A DNA stretch of 64,000 bases, taken from an uncultured Ruegeria sp. (lineage in GTDB: Bacteria > Pseudomonadota > Alphaproteobacteria > Rhodobacterales > Rhodobacteraceae). The stretch covers positions 84,366 through 148,365 of the forward strand of contig NZ_CANMQQ010000013.1 in the NCBI RefSeq assembly GCF_947500045.1. Reading direction: 5' to 3'. The translations under genes and the position numbers were made by a program. Under the pieces are notes generated by a model, which did not search any database, was not told the DNA's origin, and worked only from the letters and a program-made list of their open reading frames with translations. Of this stretch, positions 17,637 through 26,514 are shown one piece after another. Numbering within the stretch: position 1 is the first letter of the stretch; each line of letters starts with the position of its first letter.

Positions 17637-18947
17637 CTAACTCCCTTTGGTTTCATATGCATCGCGAAAATCCGCGCCAACCTCACCCAAAAACCGCTCT
17701 TCCGCGGCTTTGGCGATGTCCTGATATCGTTCCTGATATAGCTGCCACATCTTGGCCGAGCGACCGCCAGCCACGATCTGTTCCAGAAAACCGGTATCTT
17801 CCATTTCCCGTTCAACCTCTTCGGGATCAAACCGGTCGATCATCCGGCGCAGCGCAGTTTGCAGGGCTTTCCAGGTGCGAATCTGGTGGTCGGCCAAATC
17901 GCGATAGGCACCAGTCACAGCCAGATCGCCGGGTAGATAACTGGCGTCGCGGCCGCGAATGATCGACAAAAGCGCTTCGTCCGTGCTGGCCAGGAATTTC
18001 AGTGGGTTTACATCCGAGTTGGCAATGACGGTCTGTGCTACGCGAATTTTCTGCTTTTCCTGCGCCCTGGTGCGCAACAGGAACATCAGCCCTTCGACGC
18101 TTTCGCGCAGGCGGGCACCGATGGCCTCGATTTCCTCAGTCGTGGCCTGCGCGGCGTCTTCCTCTGACAGGCCCAGGCCCCGAAACAGGGCAGCGCGCAG
18201 ATCAGATTCTGCGACGGATGGCTGTGGCTTGACCGATGGTTCGGGCTTGGGGGCGGGGTCAAGCGTCACTTCGATCGGTGGCATGGGTTCGGGCCGATGC
18301 TCAACGTGATCCGGGCCGCGATTTTTGCGTGGCTCGGCTTCTGGCGCATCGTCGAAATATCGGCTTACAGAAGGTGAAGGCGCGCGCACGGGTTCGGGTC
18401 GAGCGTTGAGGTCAAGCTCGAACGGGTCGCGCTGATCCAGCGGACGGGGCGGTGGGGCGGGCTCGTCCGGTTCGGCCCATTTGCCCCAATCATCAGATGT
18501 GCTTTTGGTGCCGAACGGATCAGGCAGGTCCTTGGGCCTTTCCTTGGGTGTGTTGTCCTGCATCTCCGGTGTACCGAAATCGAAAAAAGTGTCGCTGGAT
18601 GATGGGGGTTGAGTGGCTTTTTGCACTTCTGCCCCGTGCAAGTCGATGCAAATGACGAAATCGCCAAGCCGCAACCGCATCTGGTGTTCCAGTTTGACGC
18701 TGTTGCCGGTGCCCAGAGGTTCGCTGGACCCATCAATGAACAACCCGCCAGAACTGGCATCCAGTGCGGTTAGCTCGCCACTTTCATCGGTCAGGATCAA
18801 ATGTCGGCGCGAGATAAACATTTCAGGATCGTCCAACCGCCAGTCACAATCGTCGCCACGCCCGATCACCATCTGTCCACCCAGATAGGTTTTCTGCGTT
18901 TCGCTTTGCGCGTGAGGTGCGCTTTCGAGTGTCAGTGTCACGCTCAT
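17637..18947 (-). CDS. fha: FHA-domain T6SS regulator (Fha/TagH)
   Basis: 436 residues. The N-terminal FHA domain (about residues 25-95) shows GRGDDCDWRLDDPEMFISRR followed by H, then SSGGLFIDGS, which reads phosphothreonine. A Pro/Asp-rich linker (about 120-240) leads to a C-terminal TagH domain (about 245-430) with LRAALFRGLGLSEEDAA, NPLKFLASTDEALLSII, and LYQERYQDIAKAAEERFLGE. In other bacteria Fha1 is phosphorylated by PpkA, dephosphorylated by PppA and bound by TagF, all of which have counterparts in this window. The gene overlaps tssG by 4 nt and precedes tssJ by 5 nt. Confidence 0.93.
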   Translation of the reverse strand: MSVTLTLESAPHAQSETQKTYLGGQMVIGRGDDCDWRLDDPEMFISRRHLILTDESGELTALDASSGGLFIDGSSEPLGTGNSVKLEHQMRLRLGDFVICIDLHGAEVQKATQPPSSSDTFFDFGTPEMQDNTPKERPKDLPDPFGTKSTSDDWGKWAEPDEPAPPPRPLDQRDPFELDLNARPEPVRAPSPSVSRYFDDAPEAEPRKNRGPDHVEHRPEPMPPIEVTLDPAPKPEPSVKPQPSVAESDLRAALFRGLGLSEEDAAQATTEEIEAIGARLRESVEGLMFLLRTRAQEKQKIRVAQTVIANSDVNPLKFLASTDEALLSIIRGRDASYLPGDLAVTGAYRDLADHQIRTWKALQTALRRMIDRFDPEEVEREMEDTGFLEQIVAGGRSAKMWQLYQERYQDIAKAAEERFLGEVGADFRDAYETKGS

Positions 18948-19996
18948 GCGGCGACCTTCTTGTCAGGGTTATCCCCCCAGTTTTCGGTGATGCGCGGCAC
19001 GCAAAGATCATCTGCGTCCCGGCCCGGAACCGGATTGAGCCACGTTGTGCGCCCCAATTGGCATGTGCCAAGCCGGGCTTCAGGCACGTCACCAGCGTGC
19101 AGGATCAAACGCAGGTTGAACTCAGTCTCGCGTCCGGCTGCAAAAACGACGGCATGACACAGTCGTTCCCACAGATCCGGATCTTCCAGAAACGCCGCAA
19201 ACTGATCGAAACGCAGCGGTCCAACGCGCAGCTCGGCCCGAGAGAGACGATCGAAGCTGCGTGCGCCAACAACGGCCTCGGTGCCCAGACCCGAATGGGT
19301 TTGACCCAGACGGGTTTGCAGTGCATCAGGCAGATCTATCCAAACGCCGACAAATTCTTCAAGCGTCACCGGCGCATCGATGACGGATTCGATAAATGCG
19401 GTCAGGCGTTCCGGATTATGGCGTTCCTGTGCCAACGATGTTGCGTGGCGCAGTTTAGCATCATTGAGCTTTTCATCATCAGACAAAGTACCGGGCAGGC
19501 CAAGCCCCGCCAGAGCCTGTAACATGGCAGTTACTCGCCCACCGTCCTCATGCGCCATGTGGATTTCCGGACGCGCATCGGCCCATGCGCGCCAGTAGAA
19601 GGCCAGCATCCGATGCTGAAGCATGTTGACGAGGTCCAGAAAGGACGTGTCTGCCAACGCGCCGGCATTGTCGCCAGCAAACCAGCGGTTCGACAAACGC
19701 TCGCGCACCCATCGGGTCAGGTGCAGCGGCATCGGTCCTTCGGGACCTAGCAATCCCAAAACATTGACTGAAACCTGCGGCACGCCGCCCTCCGGCACGT
19801 TCAGGCTGGCTACATCTTGGGTAGCAAATCCCTGCCGTGGAGATTGCCCCAGCCGCGCGGGCTCGTTTGCGGGTCCGCCCGAGCGACCAAACCTTAGACC
19901 TTCAGTTTCCAGCTGCGCCAGCATCTGAAAGAAATCCATCTCGGTGATGTTTTGTTCCGCTAAATCAGGCTGCGCGTGCCGGGCGTCATCGGCCAT
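18944..19996 (-). CDS. tssG: TssG baseplate protein (ImpH/VasB)
   Basis: 350 residues. Family markers are FFQMLAQLETEGLRFGRSGG near the N-terminus, VPQVSVNVLGLLGPEGPMP, LTRWVRERLSNR, FLDLVNMLQHRMLAFYWRAW, and a C-terminal LRLILHAGDVPEARLGT followed by LGRTTWL. TssG joins two copies of TssF in the baseplate wedge. It overlaps tssF by 37 nt upstream and the FHA gene by 4 nt downstream, consistent with translational coupling. Length (about 330-350) is normal. Confidence 0.93.
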   Translation of the reverse strand: MADDARHAQPDLAEQNITEMDFFQMLAQLETEGLRFGRSGGPANEPARLGQSPRQGFATQDVASLNVPEGGVPQVSVNVLGLLGPEGPMPLHLTRWVRERLSNRWFAGDNAGALADTSFLDLVNMLQHRMLAFYWRAWADARPEIHMAHEDGGRVTAMLQALAGLGLPGTLSDDEKLNDAKLRHATSLAQERHNPERLTAFIESVIDAPVTLEEFVGVWIDLPDALQTRLGQTHSGLGTEAVVGARSFDRLSRAELRVGPLRFDQFAAFLEDPDLWERLCHAVVFAAGRETEFNLRLILHAGDVPEARLGTCQLGRTTWLNPVPGRDADDLCVPRITENWGDNPDKKVAA

Positions 19997-21837
19997 GCTA
20001 TCTCCTGTTGTTGCTGGGTCAGATGCGAACGGGTGCGGATAAACGAGTTGATGCCGACGTGGCGCGCAAAAAGCCGAGACAGCAGGGCTGACAGCAACAG
20101 CGTGCTGTGGCCTGACAGAACCGTTTCGTCGATGTCGAGTGTGATTTCCATCCCGTGGCCAAAGCAGATTGGGCCGGGGCGCTTGATGCGTTCGATCACC
20201 GGACGCGACTGAACACGTGTCAGGGACCGGCCATGACGCTCGAGCGTCGGATCACCCCGGTCGGCATATAGCATTAGCAACGCGCGCAAGGGTTCGCTGT
20301 CGCGACCTTCGGCGGCCAATGAGATATGGTTCAGGCTCAGTTGTGAAATCCAACGCCAGGTCAGATCGTCCATCTTGCGCTCGGACCCAGACCCCGAGGG
20401 CAGCGCGGATCGCAGGGACGGGCGCGGGCGTTTGAAGGCACTCAGCAGATCGACTTTCCCTACCGGATCACCAGTTTCAAGCGTCAATACAGGGTTGTCG
20501 TCGAGTATGGGCAGATCGCGATTGGTGCAAAGCGCCCGGATATCCAGACGTTTGATGCCACCACCACTGGTCAACCCCGCCGGGTGCGTCACCGAGATAA
20601 ACAGATCATCACCAGTATAACTGGTGCGAGTTTGGCCGCGTCTGATTTCATCTTCGCCGGGCCGTCGCGGACGCCGTTCCACTGAATAGACATACCCGGA
20701 ATCCGAGCGCTGCTCGACCGAGAATATCGGCGTTACGCGGGCTTGCGGGCCACTGTTTTCGGCATCCTCAACGCGGATCAGGCGATAGATTTCATAATCC
20801 CGTGGCCGGGTTCGATCGGCATGAACGACATGCGCCGATTTTTGTGGGTCAAGCTGGACCAGATTGCATTCGCGCTCGAATAGATTGACCAGCGGAGTGG
20901 TGAACAGCTGAAAATCCTTAGGCTTCACATCGTTGAGCGCGGGTTGTTCCTTGTCCAGCAGGATCACCAGCTCGATGCTGGTTCCGGTACAAGTTTCCAC
21001 TGCGCCCGACAAGCCTGACAATCGGGCATAGTGAAACCGCTCCGGCATCAGGAAGTATTCCCGCAGCAATCTGTAGCCTTCGAACGCGTGGCGCACCTTG
21101 GGGGTCAGCGCCTCATCATCCGAGATGCCGACCATAGCCGGAGCTGGGGCTGGCTGAAAACGGGCATTCCGATCGGCCGGGCGCACCATCATCCGGTGTC
21201 CGAACCCAAATATCGCATCAAAGATCGCACCCGCACGACTGCTGGTGCCAAAATAGATATCCAGGCTGTCCAGATTTAGATCTGACATCAAGCCCGGCCC
21301 GGTGCGGGTCAGTTCGATCCGCAATCCGGCTTGCGGCTGTGTTCCGGGTTGATCCTTGATCCCCGCTTCGCGCAACGCGCCGGGATCCTGTAGGTATTCG
21401 ACCTTTGAAATCTTGACCGGCCACAGATGCACCGCCTGAGCGGTGGTAAAAGTTGAACGGGTGGTCAACCCGTCGCGTAGGCCCGATACCAGCCTTGTAC
21501 CACGGACAACCTCGTGTCCGCCGACCATACTGTCGATCTGAGGGCCAGGGGCAAGACGCGCCATCGACATGGCGGGGCTGGGACCGGCCAAATCGGGGTA
21601 AAGCGTATCCAGCAGGTTGCGCACATAGCGGCTGGCCTCGCCATCGACTTTCAGTCGCGTTCGTGCGCCCAAAAAGGCAACGCCTTCCAGCAGCCGTTCC
21701 ACATAAGGATCGGGGCAGGGGGCGCTTTCAATCGATAGATTACGCGCCACATTCGGATGGATCGCGGCAAACTCTCCGGCCAGTTCCCGGATGTGTGTAA
21801 GTTCTTCTTCGTAATATGCCAGAAATGCACGATCCAT
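19960..21837 (-). CDS. tssF: TssF baseplate protein (ImpG/VasA)
   Basis: 625 residues. The N-terminus FLAYYEEELTHIRELAGEFA followed by IHPNVARNL is the canonical TssF opening; PYVERLLEGVAFLGARTRLK, FPTP-equivalent ELFTTPLVNLFERECNLVQL and the DYEIYRL block also fit. TssF is the largest wedge component of the T6SS baseplate. The ATG at 21837 overlaps the last base of tssE, and the 3' end overlaps tssG by 37 nt. Length is usual (about 590-630). Confidence 0.95.
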   Translation of the reverse strand: MDRAFLAYYEEELTHIRELAGEFAAIHPNVARNLSIESAPCPDPYVERLLEGVAFLGARTRLKVDGEASRYVRNLLDTLYPDLAGPSPAMSMARLAPGPQIDSMVGGHEVVRGTRLVSGLRDGLTTRSTFTTAQAVHLWPVKISKVEYLQDPGALREAGIKDQPGTQPQAGLRIELTRTGPGLMSDLNLDSLDIYFGTSSRAGAIFDAIFGFGHRMMVRPADRNARFQPAPAPAMVGISDDEALTPKVRHAFEGYRLLREYFLMPERFHYARLSGLSGAVETCTGTSIELVILLDKEQPALNDVKPKDFQLFTTPLVNLFERECNLVQLDPQKSAHVVHADRTRPRDYEIYRLIRVEDAENSGPQARVTPIFSVEQRSDSGYVYSVERRPRRPGEDEIRRGQTRTSYTGDDLFISVTHPAGLTSGGGIKRLDIRALCTNRDLPILDDNPVLTLETGDPVGKVDLLSAFKRPRPSLRSALPSGSGSERKMDDLTWRWISQLSLNHISLAAEGRDSEPLRALLMLYADRGDPTLERHGRSLTRVQSRPVIERIKRPGPICFGHGMEITLDIDETVLSGHSTLLLSALLSRLFARHVGINSFIRTRSHLTQQQQEIAWPMTPGTRSLI

Positions 21838-22556
21838 CAGATCTCTTCCAGCGTAGTTGAGGCTTGCCCATTGTCCAGATCAATTGCCGTGGACAGGCGC
21901 AGCCGTTCGGGCACGGGCGACAGCAGAAGAACACCGTCGATGATGACCCGCAGACCCGTCTTGTCGTTAATGTCCACTTTAACACGAACGGTGTTTTTCT
22001 TCAGGCGTGGTTCAAAGAAATGCAGAACCTGGCGGATTTCACTTTCAAGTTCACTTTTGTCGAAATCCGAACCGCGCCGGCCCGAAAAGGATGGCACCCC
22101 GAAGTTAAGAACCGAGCTGCGCACCTGAGGAAAATCCGCCAGCTGTTCACCAGTGGTTTGGGTTGACATCTGTTCCAGATCCGACAGGAGAAAATCAGCC
22201 TCCATCCGCTCAATGTTGAACAGCATTTCAATATCCCGGCGCACCGCTTCACGCAGGATTTGCGCGTCAACAACGACGCCTTGTTCCTCAAGCCGTTGGC
22301 GTTGCTGCATCTTGGCTACAAAGGCATGCAGCTTCTGTCGTTGCGCATCATCGAGATGCGTCTGTTGTTCGACCGCGCGCGCGCCACCCTGAACAATCTG
22401 ATCCAGATCGGTATCCCGTCCCAGCTCTCGGCTGAGTTCCTGTCGCAGACTGTCTGTTTCGGCCAGAACTCCTGGCAATTCGTCAACCAGCCGATCCCAA
22501 AGGGACGGCTGAACGCGTTCTTGTCGGGCCGAAATGCCAGGTATCAGGGTGGACAT
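21837..22556 (-). CDS. tssE: TssE gp25-like baseplate protein with an extended N-terminal helix region
   Basis: 239 residues, longer than most TssE proteins (about 130-180). The opening QPSLWDRLVDELPG and the core ILREAVRRDIEMLFNIERM, SVLNFGVPSFSGR, SELESEIRQVLHFFEPRL, NTVRVKV are those of TssE. Between the opening and the core lie roughly 75 extra, charged, mostly helical residues (about 30-105: LRQELSRELGRDTDLDQIV onward), which accounts for the extra length. TssE starts sheath polymerisation at the baseplate. It lies 20 nt behind hcp and touches tssF. Confidence 0.92.
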   Translation of the reverse strand: MSTLIPGISARQERVQPSLWDRLVDELPGVLAETDSLRQELSRELGRDTDLDQIVQGGARAVEQQTHLDDAQRQKLHAFVAKMQQRQRLEEQGVVVDAQILREAVRRDIEMLFNIERMEADFLLSDLEQMSTQTTGEQLADFPQVRSSVLNFGVPSFSGRRGSDFDKSELESEIRQVLHFFEPRLKKNTVRVKVDINDKTGLRVIIDGVLLLSPVPERLRLSTAIDLDNGQASTTLEEI

Positions 22557-22576
22557 GCGTTGCTCGGTCCTCCTGA

Positions 22577-23056
22577 TCAGACGCCAGCGGCGATATCGTA
22601 TTCGATCTCGTGCTCATCTCCTGCGCTGTGATCATCGGCCTGAACTGTGTACTTGATGTTGATCTTTTCACAGGTCAGCGAGACGGTTTCTTCGATCGTC
22701 AGAGAGTCGTGCGGGGTAGGCAGGACATCGTAACCCGAGATCGCGACGTTTTCCATTGTGATGATCAGATAATCCAGATGCGCATCACCCGAGTCCTTGC
22801 GCACTGCAATCGTGATCTCATCAAAACTCTTGGCCTGCATACACGCCAGCGCGAGATAGGGGGACGACGCATCGTAGAATTTTGCGACTGTGACCGCACC
22901 CATTATTGCCCGGGCTTGCGAGCGGCCTCTGCCAGTCTGTGCAGCCGCGCCCTGACTGATACTCCACTCGACGGAGTGGACATCGATCTCTTCCTCGTGC
23001 TCAGCATTCAGGCTTTCACCAGGAATATCTTCGATCTTCATATATCCAGTTAGCAT
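22577..23056 (-). CDS. hcp: Hcp tube protein (TssD)
   Basis: 159 residues. The opening YMKIEDIPGESLNAEHEEEI followed by DVHSVEWSISQG is the Hcp signature, with VAKFYDASSPYLALACMQA and VSLTCEKINIKYTVQ later. Hexameric rings stack into the inner tube inside the TssBC sheath and carry small effectors. The C-terminus is acidic. It sits between tssC (25 nt) and tssE (20 nt) in the operon; the next vgrG is on the opposite strand 12 kb away. It is the only Hcp in the window. Confidence 0.95.
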   Translation of the reverse strand: MLTGYMKIEDIPGESLNAEHEEEIDVHSVEWSISQGAAAQTGRGRSQARAIMGAVTVAKFYDASSPYLALACMQAKSFDEITIAVRKDSGDAHLDYLIITMENVAISGYDVLPTPHDSLTIEETVSLTCEKINIKYTVQADDHSAGDEHEIEYDIAAGV

Positions 23057-23081
23057 GGGACTACTCCTTTAAAATAAAGAA

Positions 23082-24590
23082 CTATGTTTTGACGGAAGGC
23101 AATTCGGACACGAGCCGCAAGCTCGCGTTGATGCCTTCCAGTTGGTAATGTGGTCTGAGGAAAAACCGGGCGTTATAGTAGCCGGGGCGCCCTTCGACGC
23201 TGTCCACCCGGACTTCTGCCGCCGCCAATGGTCGCTTGGCCTTGGCTTTGTCATCGGCCATGGACGGGTTGGCCAGCACATAACGGTTGATCCACTCGCT
23301 CAGCCAAACCTGCATGTCCGAGCGTTCCTTAAATGTGCCTACCTTATCGCGTGCAATTGCCTTTAGATAATGCGCGAACCGGCTGACTGGGAACAGATAG
23401 GGCAGATTGGCGGATAGACGTTCATTGGCCTGCGCATCAGGATCAACCAGACGCCCGGCGCGGGTTTCGTCATCCTGCAGTGAATGGGCACCGATAAAGG
23501 CCGCAAGATCAGTGTTCTTGCGATGCAGTACAGGCATCATCCCCAGCTTGGCAAGTTCCGCCTCGCGCCGGTCGTCGATGGCGATTTCGGTCGGGCACTT
23601 CATCGCGATCGAGCCGTCATCGGTCGGGAAGCTGTGCACCGGCAGGTTGGTTACCGTACCACCGGATTCCACACCTCTGATCTGGGTGCCCCAGCCATAC
23701 AGCTTGTGGCTGCGGTTGATGTTCACGCCCATCGCAAAGGCTGCGTTCATCCAGACATAGTGATCATGCTTTCCGTCTATGGCTTCTTCAAAGTCAAAAC
23801 CTTTGACCGGTATAGTGTCCGCGCCATAGGGCAGGCGGCCCAACACGCGAGGCATGGTCAGCCCGATATAGCGCGAATCCTCACTTTCGCGCAGCGATTG
23901 CCAGCTGGCATAATCAGGGGACGATACGATGCCTTCCAGATCCTGCGGGTTGGGCAGTTCCTGCCAGCTTTCCATCTTGAACAACTGCGGAGCAGCCGCG
24001 GCGATAAACGGCGCGTGTGCTGACGCGCAGACACCAGACATTTCGCGCAACAGGCTAACGTCCTGTGGATTGTGCGAGAACTCATAAGCACCGATGATGG
24101 CACCAAACGGCTCACCACCAAATTGTGAATATTCGGCCTGATAAACGCTTTTGTAGATCGGGGACTGGTCCCACATCTGGCCTTCGAAGTCCTGAAGCGT
24201 CTCGCCCAGTTCCTCTTTCTTGATGTTCATCACCCGGATCTTCAGTTTCTGATCCGTTTCGGTGTTGTTCACCAGATAATGCAATCCGCGCCAGGTGCCT
24301 TCCATCTGGCGTACGTCGTCATTGTGCAAAATTTCATTCATCTGGGTGGTTAGCAAACCGTCGATGCCAGCGATCAGCGACTTGATCGATTTTATGGCAT
24401 TGCCCGAGATCGTGGCCGAACCCGACCGATCTTTGGCCGCGATCGCCAGATTATCCACCAATCCCTTTAGCTTGTCGCTTTCGCTGTCTTTGACGCGAAA
24501 GTCCTTTTCCAGCAGATCAGAAAATTCACCCAGATCCAGTTCTTCGGCCGCTGCGGCGCCTCCGGCAGCCAGTGCTTCTTTCTCAGCCAT
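23082..24590 (-). CDS. tssC: TssC sheath large subunit (VipB/ImpC)
   Basis: 502 residues, standard length. Diagnostic segments are GTWRGLHYLVNNTETDQKLK, MWDQSPIYKSVYQAEYSQFG, EPFGAIIGAYEFSHNPQDVS, AHAPFIAAAAPQLF, LPYGADTIPVKGFDFEE and LADDLPYLFPVSRFAHYLK-like SANLPYLFPVSRFAHYLKAI. TssB and TssC make the contractile sheath. The N-terminal region (EELDLGEFSDLLEKDFRV) and the handshake C-terminus YYNARFFLRPHYQLEGINAS are present. It follows tssB by 2 nt. Confidence 0.97.
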   Translation of the reverse strand: MAEKEALAAGGAAAAEELDLGEFSDLLEKDFRVKDSESDKLKGLVDNLAIAAKDRSGSATISGNAIKSIKSLIAGIDGLLTTQMNEILHNDDVRQMEGTWRGLHYLVNNTETDQKLKIRVMNIKKEELGETLQDFEGQMWDQSPIYKSVYQAEYSQFGGEPFGAIIGAYEFSHNPQDVSLLREMSGVCASAHAPFIAAAAPQLFKMESWQELPNPQDLEGIVSSPDYASWQSLRESEDSRYIGLTMPRVLGRLPYGADTIPVKGFDFEEAIDGKHDHYVWMNAAFAMGVNINRSHKLYGWGTQIRGVESGGTVTNLPVHSFPTDDGSIAMKCPTEIAIDDRREAELAKLGMMPVLHRKNTDLAAFIGAHSLQDDETRAGRLVDPDAQANERLSANLPYLFPVSRFAHYLKAIARDKVGTFKERSDMQVWLSEWINRYVLANPSMADDKAKAKRPLAAAEVRVDSVEGRPGYYNARFFLRPHYQLEGINASLRLVSELPSVKT

Positions 24591-24592
24591 GC

Positions 24593-25129
24593 TTAACCCT
24601 CCTCGCTTTCAGCGTTCTTCAGGGCTTCTTCGGCGGCCTGCGCCAGAAGCGGTTCATTGTTCAGAAGTTGTGCAATGCGTTTCTCTGCATCGACTTTGCC
24701 GTCCATATACCCAAGCAGCTCTTCCAGCTGATTGCGCATTTTCAGCAACTCGTTTAGCGCCGGAACTTGAGACGCCATCTTATCGGGGGTAAAATCCCCC
24801 ATGCTGGCGAAAGTCAGATCGACATAAAGCTCTTCGTCCGCTTCCTCGCCATCGGCTGAAGGCAGAGTATTGGGAACGCGGGTTTTTACACGAGGGCCGA
24901 GGGCTTCCATAAATTTGTTGAAACGGCCCGCGTCGGTTTCTACGAAATTGCGCTCACCCACTGGTTTTTTGGCTTCAGGTGTTTCCGATTGACCTGCCAG
25001 ATCAGCCATGACACCCATCACAAAGGGCAGTTCGATCGTTGTGGGGCTACCGTAGTGTTCAACGTCATAAGCGATCTGCACCCTTGGGGCGCGATTGCGC
25101 TCGATGACTTTCTGCTTACTTTCAGACAT
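24593..25129 (-). CDS. tssB: TssB sheath small subunit (VipA/ImpB)
   Basis: 178 residues, standard length. Signature NRAPRVQIAYDVEHYGSPTT, LPFVMGVMADLAGQSE, FVETDAGRFNKFMEALGPRV, LTFASMGDFTPDKMASQVPA and LNELLKMRNQLEELLGYMDG are all TssB. It forms heterodimers with TssC that polymerise around the Hcp tube, and after contraction the ClpV ATPase (31576-34287) dismantles the sheath. It lies 19 nt after tssA. Confidence 0.97.
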   Translation of the reverse strand: MSESKQKVIERNRAPRVQIAYDVEHYGSPTTIELPFVMGVMADLAGQSETPEAKKPVGERNFVETDAGRFNKFMEALGPRVKTRVPNTLPSADGEEADEELYVDLTFASMGDFTPDKMASQVPALNELLKMRNQLEELLGYMDGKVDAEKRIAQLLNNEPLLAQAAEEALKNAESEEG

Positions 25130-25148
25130 TTAGAACTCCTTTGAAGTT

Positions 25149-26285
25149 TTAAGACTTTCTCCCTTTGGCGTCCTCCACGCCTGCAACATTGCGAAATTCT
25201 TTCAGGCCTGATGGAGCGACTTCCTCCATCAGGTCCATGAAATCCATAGGAACCATGCGCCTCAGTCTTCGGGCCAAATGTGGGATCGGGCTTGAGGGTT
25301 CGGTGCGCTCGTAAAATGCGATAATGCCATCGAGACATCGCTCGACATCGGCGCGGGAACTCACAGCGCCCGGTGCCACGATACTGGCAGGCGCGGTGGC
25401 AGGGGCTGCCGCTTGCGGTGTGGCCTGCGGTTGCGGGGTCGTTGTTGCACTTTCATCGGCGGCGTCACTCATATCAGACATTGCCACCTCCAGCGTGGTT
25501 TGCACCTGACCCAGAAATTCGCCAAGCTCTTTTAGGCTTAGACCAGGGTCCTTTTCGTATCCCGCCGATGAGTTGAACCGGGTGCAGATCGAACCAAGCG
25601 TTTCCTGAGCCTGATTCAACGCCGCAACCAACGCCTCAGCGCGTTCGGGTTCCTCGGCGGCCAACGCCCGCGTTCCGGCCTTGACGCGCCCTACGCGGGC
25701 CTCGTGCTTGGTGGCAATATCAGCCAGTTCCGCCTCGGTCGCGCCAGCATATTTCGCCTGCGCATCGAACACGCTTAGCGTTGCGGCAGCCAGGTCTTCC
25801 CCGGTCAGCGGGCCAATGCCGCGGGGGCTGAGCGCGATTGAAAACTTCAGATCCCCCAGCAACCCGTTGTCATCATTCTCGAGTTGATTGATTGCATTCT
25901 GCCTGGGCTGAACGCGGGCCTGTGGCGTATCACGGTCACGCAACGGGGGGTTTAGATTATCCCAGTATGTATCCAGCGTCGTATCCAGCATCTTAAGACC
26001 TGCCGAGAGGCCTTCGAAACTGTCGGATGCAACTCCGGCGCGGATCAGAACGTTCAACATCCGCAAATCGCGTCCGGTCTTCGCCAACTCGAGACCGTCA
26101 TTTTCAACCGACGACCAGTCTGTTGGCAAAGCAGAAGGGTTGAGCGTGCCGTCAGGCAGCACCCGATTGGTCTTCGCCGCTGTTTCAAGCAGGCGTTCGA
26201 TCGCGTGAAAACGCGGGTCGTTTCTTAACTCCGCACCGGAAGGGTTGTCACCTTCCAACGGCTCAAGAAGGACTTCAAAATCCAT
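25149..26285 (-). CDS. tssA: TssA (ImpA-domain T6SS assembly protein)
   Basis: 378 residues from ATG 26285, which has AGG 8-10 nt upstream; the frame extends 51 nt further but that stretch lacks family character. The N-terminal ImpA domain is recognised by LLEPLEGDNPSGAELRNDPR, TDWSSVENDGLELAKTGRDL and LDTYWDNLNPPLRDRDTPQ. A Pro/Ala-rich linker (about 285-310) precedes a short C-terminal domain with SPIPHLARRLRRMVPMDFMD. TssA coordinates baseplate and sheath polymerisation. It is the first gene of the structural operon; the upstream intergenic region carries repeats and a palindrome suited to regulator binding. Confidence 0.93.
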   Translation of the reverse strand: MDFEVLLEPLEGDNPSGAELRNDPRFHAIERLLETAAKTNRVLPDGTLNPSALPTDWSSVENDGLELAKTGRDLRMLNVLIRAGVASDSFEGLSAGLKMLDTTLDTYWDNLNPPLRDRDTPQARVQPRQNAINQLENDDNGLLGDLKFSIALSPRGIGPLTGEDLAAATLSVFDAQAKYAGATEAELADIATKHEARVGRVKAGTRALAAEEPERAEALVAALNQAQETLGSICTRFNSSAGYEKDPGLSLKELGEFLGQVQTTLEVAMSDMSDAADESATTTPQPQATPQAAAPATAPASIVAPGAVSSRADVERCLDGIIAFYERTEPSSPIPHLARRLRRMVPMDFMDLMEEVAPSGLKEFRNVAGVEDAKGRKS

Positions 26286-26303
26286 ACAACTGCCTAAAAA
26301 CTC

Positions 26304-26321
26304 ATGTTCAACAATGTTCAA
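26304..26321. repeat. Direct repeat with 10-nt period upstream of tssA
   Basis: ATGTTCAA occurs at 26304-26311 and again at 26314-26321, one helical turn apart, 19-36 nt upstream of the tssA start. Same-face repeats like this are typical regulator sites, but no regulator is identified. Confidence 0.45.
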
Positions 26322-26357
26322 AGTGTCGCAAAACAATTCGATTCTTGCAATAAAATC

Positions 26358-26377
26358 ACCATATCACATGATATGGT
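26358..26377. promoter_or_regulatory. Perfect 9-bp inverted repeat, candidate operator
   Basis: ACCATATCACATGATATGGT: 9-nt arms around a CA spacer, in the divergent region between tssA and the DUF6484 gene. Its position, about 75 nt upstream of tssA, suits a transcription factor dimer controlling the T6SS operon. Function is inferred from symmetry and place only. Confidence 0.45.
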
Positions 26378-26441
26378 CATACTTGTGTGAACTAGAGACC
26401 AGAGCGACAACACCGTTTCAGGCACTGTAGGAAGCGGGTTT

Positions 26442-26455
26442 CAATTTCGAAATTG
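26442..26455. promoter_or_regulatory. 14-nt perfect palindrome upstream of DUF6484 gene
   Basis: CAATTTCGAAATTG is fully self-complementary and lies 60-73 nt before the start at 26515, where a promoter for the plus-strand gene would be expected. It could be an operator; its AT-rich arms could also arise by chance. Confidence 0.35.
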
Positions 26456-26514
26456 CATTTGGTGAGCGACGCGATTTCATGTGATACTGAACGCCATTTA
26501 CGCCGGAGGGCTCC

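Noticed and set aside
23000..26000. Possible sigma-54 (GG-N10-GC) promoter for the T6SS operon
   Set aside because: No convincing TGGCAC-N5-TTGC element was found upstream of tssA or within the operon.
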